Part shown: positions 7,689 through 16,085 of the stretch, piece by piece
How positions within the stretch are numbered: the first letter of the stretch is position 1
Layout of the letters: each line of letters starts with the position of its first letter
NCBI GenBank assembly: GCA_009843505.1
Contig: VYDI01000049.1
Location: 62,001 to 126,000 of the forward strand
Direction of reading: 5' to 3'
Origin: Holophagales bacterium
Lineage (GTDB): Bacteria; Acidobacteriota; Thermoanaerobaculia; Multivoradales; Multivoraceae
DNA: 64,000 nucleotides
Position numbers and translations under genes: made by a program
Notes under the pieces: generated by a model
What the model was told of the DNA's origin: nothing
Seen by the model: the letters and a program-made list of their open reading frames with translations, nothing else
Database searches by the model: none

Positions 7689-10670
7689 ATGATCCGCGCT
7701 GCGCCCTTCCTGTTTGCCTGGCTGGCGGCGGTCGGAACGGTCGCCGGCGCGTCGGAGATCGATCCCGCCGACCTGGAGTTCTTCGAGTCGAAGATCCGGC
7801 CGGTCCTGGCTGAGCGCTGCTACCAGTGCCACGGCGGCGATCCCGCGAAGATCCGCGGCGGGCTGATCCTGCTCGACGCCGAAGGCGTGCGCGCCGGTGG
7901 CGACAGCGGCGCGGTGATCGTCCCGGGCTCGCCCGAGGACAGCCTGATGATCGAGGCGCTCCACTACGAGGGTCTCACGCAGATGCCGCCCGACGGCAAG
8001 CTGGCGGCGCACGTCATAGCCGACTTCGAGCAGTGGATCCGCCGCGGCGCGCCCGACCCGCGCACCGGCGGGGAGCAGACGGTGGTGGCCACGAGAACCG
8101 CCGAGACCTTCGACTACGGCCCCGGCCGCGAGCACTGGGCCTTCCGCAAGGTCGAGGATCCCGCGCTGCCAGAGGTCGGGAACGAGGCCTGGGTCAGCCA
8201 TCACCTCGACCGCTTCATCCTGTCGCGGCTCGAGGAGCGGGGCCTCGCGCCCGTAGCCGCCGCCGACAAACGCACTCTTCTCCGTCGCGCGACCTTCGAT
8301 CTGATCGGCCTGGCCCCGTCGGAAGCCGAGATCGACGACTTCCTCGCCGACGAGAGTCCGGAAGCCTTCGCGAAGGTCGTCGACCGGCTTCTCGCCTCGC
8401 CCCACTACGGGGAGCGCTGGGGCCGCCACTGGCTCGACGTCGCCCGCTACGCCGACTCGAACGGCCTGGACGAGAACATCGCCTTCCCCAACGCCTTCCG
8501 CTACCGCGACTACGTCGTCGACTCCCTGAACCGCGACAAGCCCTTCAACCGCTTCGTCCGCGAGCAGATCGCCGGCGACCTGATGCCGGCGGATACCGAC
8601 GCCCAGCGCTTCGAGCAGATCACCGCCACCGGCTTTCTCATGCTGGGCCCCAAGGTGCTCGCCGAGCAGGACACGGACAAGATGCTGATCGACATCGTCG
8701 ACGAGCAGGTCAACACCCTGGGCCGCGCCTTTCTCGCCCTGCCGGTCGGCTGCGCCCGCTGCCACGACCACAAGTTCGACCCGATTCCCACGGCCGACTA
8801 CTACGCGATGGCCGGCATCCTGCGCTCGACCGAGACGATGAGCGACGCCGCCGGCATGCGCTGGCTGGAGCGGCCGCTGGCCCCGGAAGGCGCGATCGCC
8901 GAGTACGAGGCGGCGCAGAAGCTGGTCGCCGAGGCGCAGGAGAAGGTCGACGACCTCGTCCGTGAGCAGAACGACGTCCTGCGCGGCCCGCGCCGCGCGG
9001 CCCTCGCCGACTACCTGCTCGCCGCGGAGGAGGCGTACCCGAGCTGGAGCGACGACGAGGCGGTGCAGGAGGAGGCGAAGCAGACGTTCGCCCGCGTCGC
9101 CGGGGACCGGGGTCTGGAACCGGCCGTTCTGGAACGCTGGGTCAGGGCCTTCCACCGGTACCGGGAGGGTCCGCCGGTCGAGGGGGACGCCCCGAGCCCC
9201 AGCACCGTCTTCGTGATCTGGAACGCCTACGCGGCCTCCTCGCCCGATCGCTATGAGCAGGTGACCGAGGAGCTGAGGGCGATCATCGCCTCGGAGAAGG
9301 TGCTGATCGCGCCCCTCACCCGAAGCCTCGTCCGCGGACCGGCGCCGAAGACGCTGGAGGAGGTCGCCTGGCGCTACGCGAGCCTGTTCGCGACGATCGA
9401 GATCGCCTGGGAAGAACACCTCATGCGACTCGGGCTCAAGGACGAGGACGACCTCGCGTCCTCCGACTTCAGGCTCCCCCGCGAGCAGGAGGAGTTGCGC
9501 TGGCTGGTCTACGACGGCTACTTCTGCATCCTCTGCCTCGACCAGGAAGAGGAAGAGAAGCTCTACCCGCCGGAGGCCCTGGAGCAGCTAGCCGGGCTGC
9601 GCGCCGAGGTCGAACGCCTGGAGGAAGCGTCCCCGCCCGCGCTGCCGTACGCCATGGCGGTGGACGAGACCGCGACGGTCGACCTGCCGGTGCACATACG
9701 CGGCAGCCACGTGAACCTCGCCGAGGAGCCGGAGCCGCGCGGCTTCCTCAAGGTCACGGACCACCTGGTGCCGCCGCCGACAGTCGCCGACGAGACGAGC
9801 GGCCGCCTCGAACTGGCGCGCTGGATGACACACCCCGAGCACCCGCTCACCGCGCGCGTCATCGTCAACCGCGTCTGGCACTGGCACTTCGGCCGCGGCA
9901 TCGTCGACACGCCGAGCAACTTCGGCGCGATTGGCAGCAAGCCCACGCACCCCGAGCTTCTCGACTGGCTCGCACGCCGCTTCGTCGAGGGCGGCTGGTC
10001 GCTCAAGAAGCTCCACCGCGACATCATGCTGTCGAGCACCTACCGGCTGTCGAGCGACTACGACGCGGCGAACGCCGCCGTTGACGAGGAGAACCGCCTC
10101 CTCTGGCGCAACAACCGGAGACGCCTCGAGGTCGAGCCGATTCGCGACGCCCTGCTGCAGCTCGCCGGCCGGCTCGACCTGACGATCGGTGGACGGGTGG
10201 AGGAGTACAAGGCCAGGGGATACGTCTTCGGCGAGTACGGCCCACTCGACCGGGTCGACCTGTACGACGCGCCGCGGCGCTCGATCTACATGCCCGTGGT
10301 GCGCACCGCGGTCTATCCCATCTTCGGCGGCTTCGACTTCGGCGACGCCAGCGACTCGGTCGGCGATCGATCCGAGACGGTCGTGCCGCGGCAGGCGCTT
10401 CTGATGATGAACAGCCCGTTCGTCCAGGAGGCGGCGCTCGGCTTCGCAAGGCAACTTCTGGAGATCGAGGACGCCGACGCCGCGGATCGCATCGATACCG
10501 CCTTCGTCCGCGCCTACGGGCGCGCGGCCGACGCGACCGAGATCGCCGACAGCCTCGCCTTCCTCGACGAGATGCGGAGCCTGGCGCCGGCGGACGAAGC
10601 AGAGATCTACGCCTGGACGCGCCTCTCCCATGTCATCCTCGCGGCGAGCGAGTTCATCTACATCAACTGA
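7689..10670 (+). CDS. DUF1549/DUF1553 protein with cytochrome c-like N-terminal domain
   Basis: 993 residues with a signal peptide. A planctomycete-type cytochrome c domain follows, with the haem motif C44-Y-Q-C-H48. The DUF1549 region begins around R-A-T-F-D-L-I-G-L, a second CxxCH (C355-A-R-C-H359) falls within it, and the C-terminal DUF1553 region includes V-N-R-V-W-H-W-H-F-G-R-G. This architecture is typical of large exported proteins in Planctomycetota, Verrucomicrobiota and Acidobacteriota, usually encoded just before a DUF1501 protein, as here (16-base gap). Their role is unproven; association with sulfatase and polysaccharide gene clusters is common, and the preceding sulfatase (27-base gap) fits. 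Probably one operon 5838-12114. Confidence 0.9.
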   Translation: MIRAAPFLFAWLAAVGTVAGASEIDPADLEFFESKIRPVLAERCYQCHGGDPAKIRGGLILLDAEGVRAGGDSGAVIVPGSPEDSLMIEALHYEGLTQMPPDGKLAAHVIADFEQWIRRGAPDPRTGGEQTVVATRTAETFDYGPGREHWAFRKVEDPALPEVGNEAWVSHHLDRFILSRLEERGLAPVAAADKRTLLRRATFDLIGLAPSEAEIDDFLADESPEAFAKVVDRLLASPHYGERWGRHWLDVARYADSNGLDENIAFPNAFRYRDYVVDSLNRDKPFNRFVREQIAGDLMPADTDAQRFEQITATGFLMLGPKVLAEQDTDKMLIDIVDEQVNTLGRAFLALPVGCARCHDHKFDPIPTADYYAMAGILRSTETMSDAAGMRWLERPLAPEGAIAEYEAAQKLVAEAQEKVDDLVREQNDVLRGPRRAALADYLLAAEEAYPSWSDDEAVQEEAKQTFARVAGDRGLEPAVLERWVRAFHRYREGPPVEGDAPSPSTVFVIWNAYAASSPDRYEQVTEELRAIIASEKVLIAPLTRSLVRGPAPKTLEEVAWRYASLFATIEIAWEEHLMRLGLKDEDDLASSDFRLPREQEELRWLVYDGYFCILCLDQEEEEKLYPPEALEQLAGLRAEVERLEEASPPALPYAMAVDETATVDLPVHIRGSHVNLAEEPEPRGFLKVTDHLVPPPTVADETSGRLELARWMTHPEHPLTARVIVNRVWHWHFGRGIVDTPSNFGAIGSKPTHPELLDWLARRFVEGGWSLKKLHRDIMLSSTYRLSSDYDAANAAVDEENRLLWRNNRRRLEVEPIRDALLQLAGRLDLTIGGRVEEYKARGYVFGEYGPLDRVDLYDAPRRSIYMPVVRTAVYPIFGGFDFGDASDSVGDRSETVVPRQALLMMNSPFVQEAALGFARQLLEIEDADAADRIDTAFVRAYGRAADATEIADSLAFLDEMRSLAPADEAEIYAWTRLSHVILAASEFIYIN

Positions 10671-10686
10671 CGTCCGGTCCCTGACG

Positions 10687-12114
10687 ATGCGCTACCCCCA
10701 CTACCAGCCGCCACCCCTCACCCGCCGCCAGATGCTGAAGACCTGCGGCTGCGGCTTCGGCGGCCTGGCGCTCTCGTCCCTGCTGCAGCGCGACGTGCTG
10801 GCCGCGACGTCCAGTAACCCGCTGGCGCCGCGCGTGCCGCACTTCGCGCCGAAGGCCAAGCGGATCATCTTCCTGCACATGCACGGCGGGCCGTCGCAGC
10901 ACGACCTCTTCGAGTACAAGCCGCTCCTCATCCGCGACGACAACAAGCCCTTGCCCTTCGCCAAGCCCCGGGTGCAATTCAACGAGACCGGCAACCTGTT
11001 CAAGAGCCCCTGGGAGTTCAGGCAGCACGGCCAGTCCGGCGCCTGGGTGAGCGAACTGCTGCCCAACATCGCCTCCGTGGTCGACGATCTCTGCTTCATC
11101 CGATCGATGTGGGGCACGAACGCGGCCCACGGCGGCGCCATCCTGGCGATGAACACCGGCAGTGACCGCTTCGTCCGCCCGTCGATGGGCTCGTGGATCG
11201 CCTACGGCCTCGGCACCGAGAACGAGAACCTGCCCGGCTTCATCACGATCTGCCCCTCGTACCAGCACGGCGGCGTTCAGAACTACTCGTCGGCGTTCCT
11301 GCCCGCCGCCTACAACGGCACGGCGATCGGCACGACCCGGATGAAGACGGAGGACGCGACGATCGACTTCCTCGACAACGAATCGGTGTCGCCGGAGGTC
11401 CAGCGGAGCGAACTCGACCTGCTGCAGCGCTGGCAACGCCGCCAGCTCGAAGCGACCGGCCCCGACCAGGCGCTCGAGGGACGCATCGAGTCGTTCGAGC
11501 TCGCCTTCCGCATGCAGACCGAAGCGCCCGAGCTGATGAGCATCGAGGGCGAGTCCGAGGCGACGCGGCGACTCTACGGACTCGACGACCCGGTGGCCCG
11601 CAACTTCGGCCTCCGCTGTCTCCTGGCCCGGCGCTTCTCGGAATCGGGCGTGCGCTTCGTGCAGGCGACCCACGGCCCGGACACGAAGTGGGACCACCAC
11701 TCGGGCCTGATCACCGGCCTGCCGCAAAGCTGCGCCGAGGTCGACCGCCCGGTGGCCGGCCTGATCAAGGACCTCAAGTCACGGGGATTGCTGGACGAGA
11801 CCCTGGTGCTCTGGGGCGGCGAGTTCGGGCGCACCCCCGGCGCCGAAGCCGGCGCCCGCAACGGCCGCGACCACAACCCCCACGGCTACACGATGTTCAT
11901 GGCCGGCGGTGGCGTGAAGCCCGGCCACAGCCACGGCCGCACCGACGACTACGGCTACTACGCCATCGAGGACAAGGTCCACATCCACGACCTCCACGCC
12001 ACGATCCTGCATCTGCTGGGTCTCGACCACGAGCGGTTGACGTACCGCTCGCAGGGGCGCGACTTCCGCCTGACCGACGTCGAAGGCCTGGTCGTCGACG
12101 GCATCATCGTCTGA
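10687..12114 (+). CDS. DUF1501 domain protein, Tat-exported
   Basis: 475 residues. The N-terminus has a twin-arginine signal (T-R-R-Q-M-L-K) followed by a hydrophobic stretch rich in Gly and Cys. The body is the DUF1501 alkaline-phosphatase-like fold: H-M-H-G-G-P-S-Q-H-D near residue 70, an E-F-G-R-T-P motif near residue 380 and R-D-H-N-P-H-G-Y just after, all likely metal ligands. The partner of the DUF1549/1553 gene immediately upstream; the pair is a conserved two-gene unit. The ATG at 10687 is used because the longer frame begins inside the upstream gene and would displace the Tat signal. Confidence 0.88.
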   Translation: MRYPHYQPPPLTRRQMLKTCGCGFGGLALSSLLQRDVLAATSSNPLAPRVPHFAPKAKRIIFLHMHGGPSQHDLFEYKPLLIRDDNKPLPFAKPRVQFNETGNLFKSPWEFRQHGQSGAWVSELLPNIASVVDDLCFIRSMWGTNAAHGGAILAMNTGSDRFVRPSMGSWIAYGLGTENENLPGFITICPSYQHGGVQNYSSAFLPAAYNGTAIGTTRMKTEDATIDFLDNESVSPEVQRSELDLLQRWQRRQLEATGPDQALEGRIESFELAFRMQTEAPELMSIEGESEATRRLYGLDDPVARNFGLRCLLARRFSESGVRFVQATHGPDTKWDHHSGLITGLPQSCAEVDRPVAGLIKDLKSRGLLDETLVLWGGEFGRTPGAEAGARNGRDHNPHGYTMFMAGGGVKPGHSHGRTDDYGYYAIEDKVHIHDLHATILHLLGLDHERLTYRSQGRDFRLTDVEGLVVDGIIV

Positions 12115-12130
12115 GACGCTCCACAGTGGA

Positions 12131-12148
12131 GCCGGCCTGACGGCCGGC
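12131..12148. terminator. Candidate bidirectional hairpin between convergent genes
   Basis: A perfect 7-bp stem with a TGAC loop (GCCGGCC-TGAC-GGCCGGC) lies 16 bases after the DUF1501 stop. It faces the end of the leftward cytochrome gene. The following ACGTTT is only a weak T-run, so an intrinsic terminator is plausible but not proven. Confidence 0.4.
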
Positions 12149-12157
12149 ACGTTTCCC

Positions 12158-12250
12158 GGCCGCCTTCGGCGGCAGCCGGCGGGGACGCCGGCGCACCCAG
12201 TGCGCGGCCAGTCCCGGGGACGCCGGCGCACCCAGTGCGCGGCCGGCTCC
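12158..12250 (+). repeat. Palindromic repeat, copy 2, with a 35-bp tandem duplication
   Basis: Hairpin 1 is a shortened variant with a TTC loop (GCCGCC-TTC-GGCGGC). It is followed by the standard second hairpin and tail ending at 12201. The 35 bases 12181-12215 are then repeated at 12216-12250 with a few changes, giving a second truncated copy. The duplication ends on the first base of the stop codon complement of the leftward cytochrome gene. Confidence 0.85.
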
Positions 12251-15200
12251 TAGTCGAGTGTCGTCAGGTACTCGACCAGGTCGATCAGATCCTCGACCGT
12301 CATCTGGCTCGACAGGTCGGAGGGCATGATCGACACGGACTGCGGGACGACGCTGTCCACCTCGGCGCGCTCGTACTCGGTCACCACGCCACCCTCGGTT
12401 CTCACGATCAGACGGTCATCGGTCTCCGAGACCAGCATGCCAACCATCGACTCGCCGTTGGCAAGCTCGAACAGGTAGGGAGCATAGGTCGGCGAGATCG
12501 ACGCGCTCGGATCGAGAATCGACTCGTAGAGGCCCCTCTTGGCCAGCTTGGCGCCGATGGTCGAGAGATCCGGCCCGTACTCGGTGCCTTTGCCTGCAAC
12601 GACGTGACACTCGCCGCACGTCGCCGCGGTGAAGACCTCGCGGCCGCGCTCGACATCGCCGAGGAGCACGAGCAGATCCGTCATCTGCGGTAACGGCCCG
12701 GCGTCCTTCGTTGGCGGCAGCGGGTACACCCGCGCGGCGCGCTCCCGGACGGGAACCTGCATCACGCTCGAGAGCGCCGCCCCCGCGACTTCGTGCAGCT
12801 CTTCGGGCAGCTTCTGTTCCTCGCCCATCTCCACCAACCGGACTGCCCCCATCCTGGTTCTCGCCAGTCCACGCACTGCCTGGTCGCGAGTCCGCCAGTC
12901 GAGAGAGTCGTCGAGCGCCGCCGCCTCGAGGTGGCGGACCGCCCCGAGTTCACGCGAGCGGCCGAGGGCTTCGACCAGCTTCGCCGCTTCGGTGCCCGTG
13001 GCGCCGGCGAGAAAGGACTCGATGAATTCGTCCTGTTCGAGGGCCAGCAGCGTGCTGATCGCCGCCTGTCCGACCGCCTCGGAGCCGTGCGCCGCGGCAA
13101 TCCCGGCCAGCTTCGGATAGTGGGCATCGAGCTCGTAGCGGCTGACGAGACGCACGAAGGGGCCCGGCGCGACATCGCTCGCGAGAAGCTCCGAAAGCGC
13201 CGAAGCGACCTCACGGTCGTGCTCCAGCTCGACGCGCTCGAGCCGCACCGCCGCCTCGCTGGCGACGAACGCGTACGGCGGACTCGCGTCCTCCGCGGCA
13301 TCGAGAAAGACACCTCGGAGGGCAGCTTCTTTCGCCGCACTCTCCGTCTGGAAGTCGAAGGCGCGCAGGTAGCGGGCGGCATCCGCGGCGTCGAGGTCGG
13401 CGTCCGCCAGGATCCTCTGCAGGAGCCCCGGCGTCGCGGTGGCTCGCGACCTCCAGATCAGGTCGCGGCCGGCTACGGTGTTCCACTCGTCGCCCGCCTT
13501 CGCCAGCCAGGAAGCGAGAACCTCGTCCCATCGATCTTCGGCCGCGATGCCGAGCGCCTCGAGGTACCACCGGTCTTCACCGTCGTGGCGCAGCGCGAGC
13601 CGCGCCCACAGATCGGCAGCGGCCTCGATGTCGCTACTCCGCAACGCCAGAGCGACCTCCCGGCGCACCTGGGGCGAAGCGTCGCCGGCGGCCTGCACCA
13701 GCACCGGCTCCAGGCCGCTCTCCAACTGGCGCGCCGCCCGCACCGCCACGACCCGGATGTCCTCGTCGTCATCGGCCAGCGCGCGCTCGATCCAGGACGG
13801 GCCGCGACCCTCGATCTTGCTGAGCAGCCAGAGGGCACGGGCCCTGAAGACCGTCCGATCGGACTCGAAGAGCTCGCCGAGCGCTTCCTCGGCGCCACCG
13901 CCCATGGCGCGCAGCGCCTGCCAGGCGCCGAAGCGGGCGTCGGCATTGGGGCTTTCGAGGGCCGCGACCGCACCGCCAGCAGTCGAGAAGTCGAGGTCGG
14001 ACCGCTGGCCGCGATGGTCGGGCGGCGCGAGGCGGAAAACGCGACCCCGATCGAGATCGGCCTGGCGATTCCAACTGACGACCGGGTCGTACCAGTCGCT
14101 GACGTAGACGGCTCCGTCGGGAGCCACCGCGACGTCGACCGGCCGCGCCCAGCGATCGTCGCCGCCGAGCAGCGGCACCATCTCCCCAAGCCAGCCTGCG
14201 CCCGTCTTTTCGGTGACCACGCCGCGCACTACACCGGGGCCGGCGTCGGCGTGCAGAGGCCGGTCCCAGTAGACCTCGGGCAGCAGCCGCCCCTCGTAGA
14301 CGGCGATACCGGTCGGCGAGCCCGCGCCGAGATAGACCGAGTTGGGAACGACTCCCGGATCGTTCTGGTGCCAGTGCTTCTCCCAGACGATCTCGCTCTC
14401 TCCGGTCCGGGCCTCGGCCCAGGACGCGCCCGTCATCTCGTCGCGGTAGCCGTAGTTGCCGTACTCCATGACGTAGTTGATGCGCACGCCGCGGTAGCCG
14501 TCGTCGTCGTTGTCCGACTGCCAGAGATTGCCGAACGAGTCGACGGCGACCTCGTAGTTGTTGCGGAAGTTGTGGCCCAGGATCTCGAAGTCGCTGCCGT
14601 CCGGGTTGCAGCGAAAGACCATGCCTCCCAGGTAGTGCGGCTCGATGTCGTCGAACTCGCCGGGGAAGCGCCGAGTGACGGCCCGCTGCGCTACCGGCCG
14701 GCCGAAGCGGTCGTGGACGAGCCGGCCCTGGGCGTCGTGCACGTACATCCCGGCGTTGCCCATGTTCCAGTAGTACTTGCCGTCGGGCCCGAAGACGAAG
14801 GAATGCGTTGAGTGGTCGTTCTGGGCGAGGCCGGTCCGTGTGAACAGGGACTCCTTCGAGTCGGGCAGGTCGTCGCCGTCCTCGTCCGTGAAGACGATCA
14901 CTTCGGGCGCCGCGGTCACGATTACCTGGTTCCCGAGCACCGCGATGCCGAGCGCGGCGTCGATGTCGCGACCCTGGTAGTAGACCTTGGCCTGGTCGGC
15001 CAGGCCGTCACCGTCGGCATCGTCGAGGATCAGGATGCGATCGCCCTCCGGACGCTCGTCGTTCTCGCCGTGCTCGCGGTAGTTCATGACGTCGATGACC
15101 CACACGCGGCCGCGGCGGTCGACATCGAGGTTGGTCGGACTCGCCAGGAGGGGCTCGGAGGCGTAGAGGGTCGCTTCGACGCCCGGCGGCGTCCGGCGCA

Positions 15201-15951
15201 AGGCCGCAGTGTCAGCGGCATTGCGCTCGCTGTCCACGGGCGCGCCTGACGGCGAGTCGACGGCGGTTCGCGGGCCTCCGAACCCGAGCAGCGGAGCCGG
15301 TCTCAACGCCTCCTCGAGCGCCGCCTCGTCCATCCCCGCCAGATCGACCACGGGTTCTCGTGTCAGCGTGGCATCGCGGAAGCGCACCTCCTGCGGCGGC
15401 CCCGAGTGGATCTGGAAGGCGAGAAGGCCCTCGAGTTCGCCCGCCTCGTCGAGGGTCGCGACCGACAGGTGCCCGTTGATGGCGGTCCAGATGCGGTGTC
15501 CGACGGCGAGAATCTCGTAACGGTTCCACTCGCCCGGACGAACGTGGCGCTCGCCGGCGTCCGTCCAGTCGAGTTGCCCGCGTCCATACTCATGGTAGAG
15601 GCGGCCCCAGACGCCGCGACCGATGTCGGCCTGGTACCCCACCGCGTGGCCGTTCTCGAGGCGGCTCGACCGGAACTGAATGCCGGCGTTGAGCCGGTTC
15701 GGCACGAGTTTCACCTCCACCGACAGATGGAAGTCGCCGACCGGTTCAGGGGCGTAGATGAACTCGTTCCGCGCGACCCGTTCGGTGGCGAGACCGATCA
15801 GCTCGCCGTTCTCGAAGCGCCACAGCTCCGGCGAACCCTGCCAGGTCTCGAGGTCGGCGCCGGCGAAGAGATCCTCGGCCCGTGCAGCCGGCGCGACCGC
15901 CGCGACGCAGGCGAGCAGGGTGGCGAGGAGAGCAGGCATGTGCTGGGTCAT
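12250..15951 (-). CDS. DUF1080 / PVC-type dehydrogenase / HEAT / haem c fusion protein
   Basis: A 1233-residue exported protein with signal peptide A-P-A-A-R-A. Residues about 25-200 resemble DUF1080 (3-keto-disaccharide hydrolase, LamG-like fold). Residues about 250-650 match the membrane-bound dehydrogenase propeller of PVC bacteria (A-S-P-T-N-L-D-V-D-R-R-G-R-V-W). HEAT-like helical repeats follow to about 1080. The C-terminal haem-binding domain carries C-G-E-C-H near residue 1113 and the downstream S-I-L-D-P-S motif. It probably binds and oxidises sugars in the periplasm and passes electrons to haem c. The start at ATG 15951 is uncertain (a second ATG lies at 15939); the frame continues open through an upstream palindromic repeat. 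Divergent from a solute symporter. Confidence 0.87.
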   Translation of the reverse strand: MTQHMPALLATLLACVAAVAPAARAEDLFAGADLETWQGSPELWRFENGELIGLATERVARNEFIYAPEPVGDFHLSVEVKLVPNRLNAGIQFRSSRLENGHAVGYQADIGRGVWGRLYHEYGRGQLDWTDAGERHVRPGEWNRYEILAVGHRIWTAINGHLSVATLDEAGELEGLLAFQIHSGPPQEVRFRDATLTREPVVDLAGMDEAALEEALRPAPLLGFGGPRTAVDSPSGAPVDSERNAADTAALRRTPPGVEATLYASEPLLASPTNLDVDRRGRVWVIDVMNYREHGENDERPEGDRILILDDADGDGLADQAKVYYQGRDIDAALGIAVLGNQVIVTAAPEVIVFTDEDGDDLPDSKESLFTRTGLAQNDHSTHSFVFGPDGKYYWNMGNAGMYVHDAQGRLVHDRFGRPVAQRAVTRRFPGEFDDIEPHYLGGMVFRCNPDGSDFEILGHNFRNNYEVAVDSFGNLWQSDNDDDGYRGVRINYVMEYGNYGYRDEMTGASWAEARTGESEIVWEKHWHQNDPGVVPNSVYLGAGSPTGIAVYEGRLLPEVYWDRPLHADAGPGVVRGVVTEKTGAGWLGEMVPLLGGDDRWARPVDVAVAPDGAVYVSDWYDPVVSWNRQADLDRGRVFRLAPPDHRGQRSDLDFSTAGGAVAALESPNADARFGAWQALRAMGGGAEEALGELFESDRTVFRARALWLLSKIEGRGPSWIERALADDDEDIRVVAVRAARQLESGLEPVLVQAAGDASPQVRREVALALRSSDIEAAADLWARLALRHDGEDRWYLEALGIAAEDRWDEVLASWLAKAGDEWNTVAGRDLIWRSRATATPGLLQRILADADLDAADAARYLRAFDFQTESAAKEAALRGVFLDAAEDASPPYAFVASEAAVRLERVELEHDREVASALSELLASDVAPGPFVRLVSRYELDAHYPKLAGIAAAHGSEAVGQAAISTLLALEQDEFIESFLAGATGTEAAKLVEALGRSRELGAVRHLEAAALDDSLDWRTRDQAVRGLARTRMGAVRLVEMGEEQKLPEELHEVAGAALSSVMQVPVRERAARVYPLPPTKDAGPLPQMTDLLVLLGDVERGREVFTAATCGECHVVAGKGTEYGPDLSTIGAKLAKRGLYESILDPSASISPTYAPYLFELANGESMVGMLVSETDDRLIVRTEGGVVTEYERAEVDSVVPQSVSIMPSDLSSQMTVEDLIDLVEYLTTLD

Positions 15952-15979
15952 GGCAGCCAGATGCGGCAGAAGTCCGGAA

Positions 15980-16026
15980 ACCGACGCTGCGCGCCGGATG
16001 CCGGCGGGGACGCCGGCGCACCCAGT
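15980..16026 (+). repeat. Double-hairpin palindromic repeat, copy 3
   Basis: Lies in the 134-base divergent gap between the cytochrome fusion gene and the SSS symporter. The first hairpin has one mismatch at its base, the second is consensus (GGGA loop), and the tail is CACCCAGT. On the minus strand it is open in frame with the cytochrome gene. Confidence 0.9.
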
Positions 16027-16085
16027 TTGCCGCAGCGCAGGTTCTGAGAGTGCGAAAGCCGGGGTGTACTGTAGCCCGCGTCCCA

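Noticed and set aside
7686..9419. A 577-codon minus-strand frame opposite the DUF1549/1553 gene
   Set aside because: A shadow of the real gene; composition is typical of antisense frames in GC-rich DNA.
12793..14811. A 672-codon plus-strand frame opposite the cytochrome fusion gene
   Set aside because: No motifs; the minus strand codes for recognisable DUF1080, propeller and haem domains.
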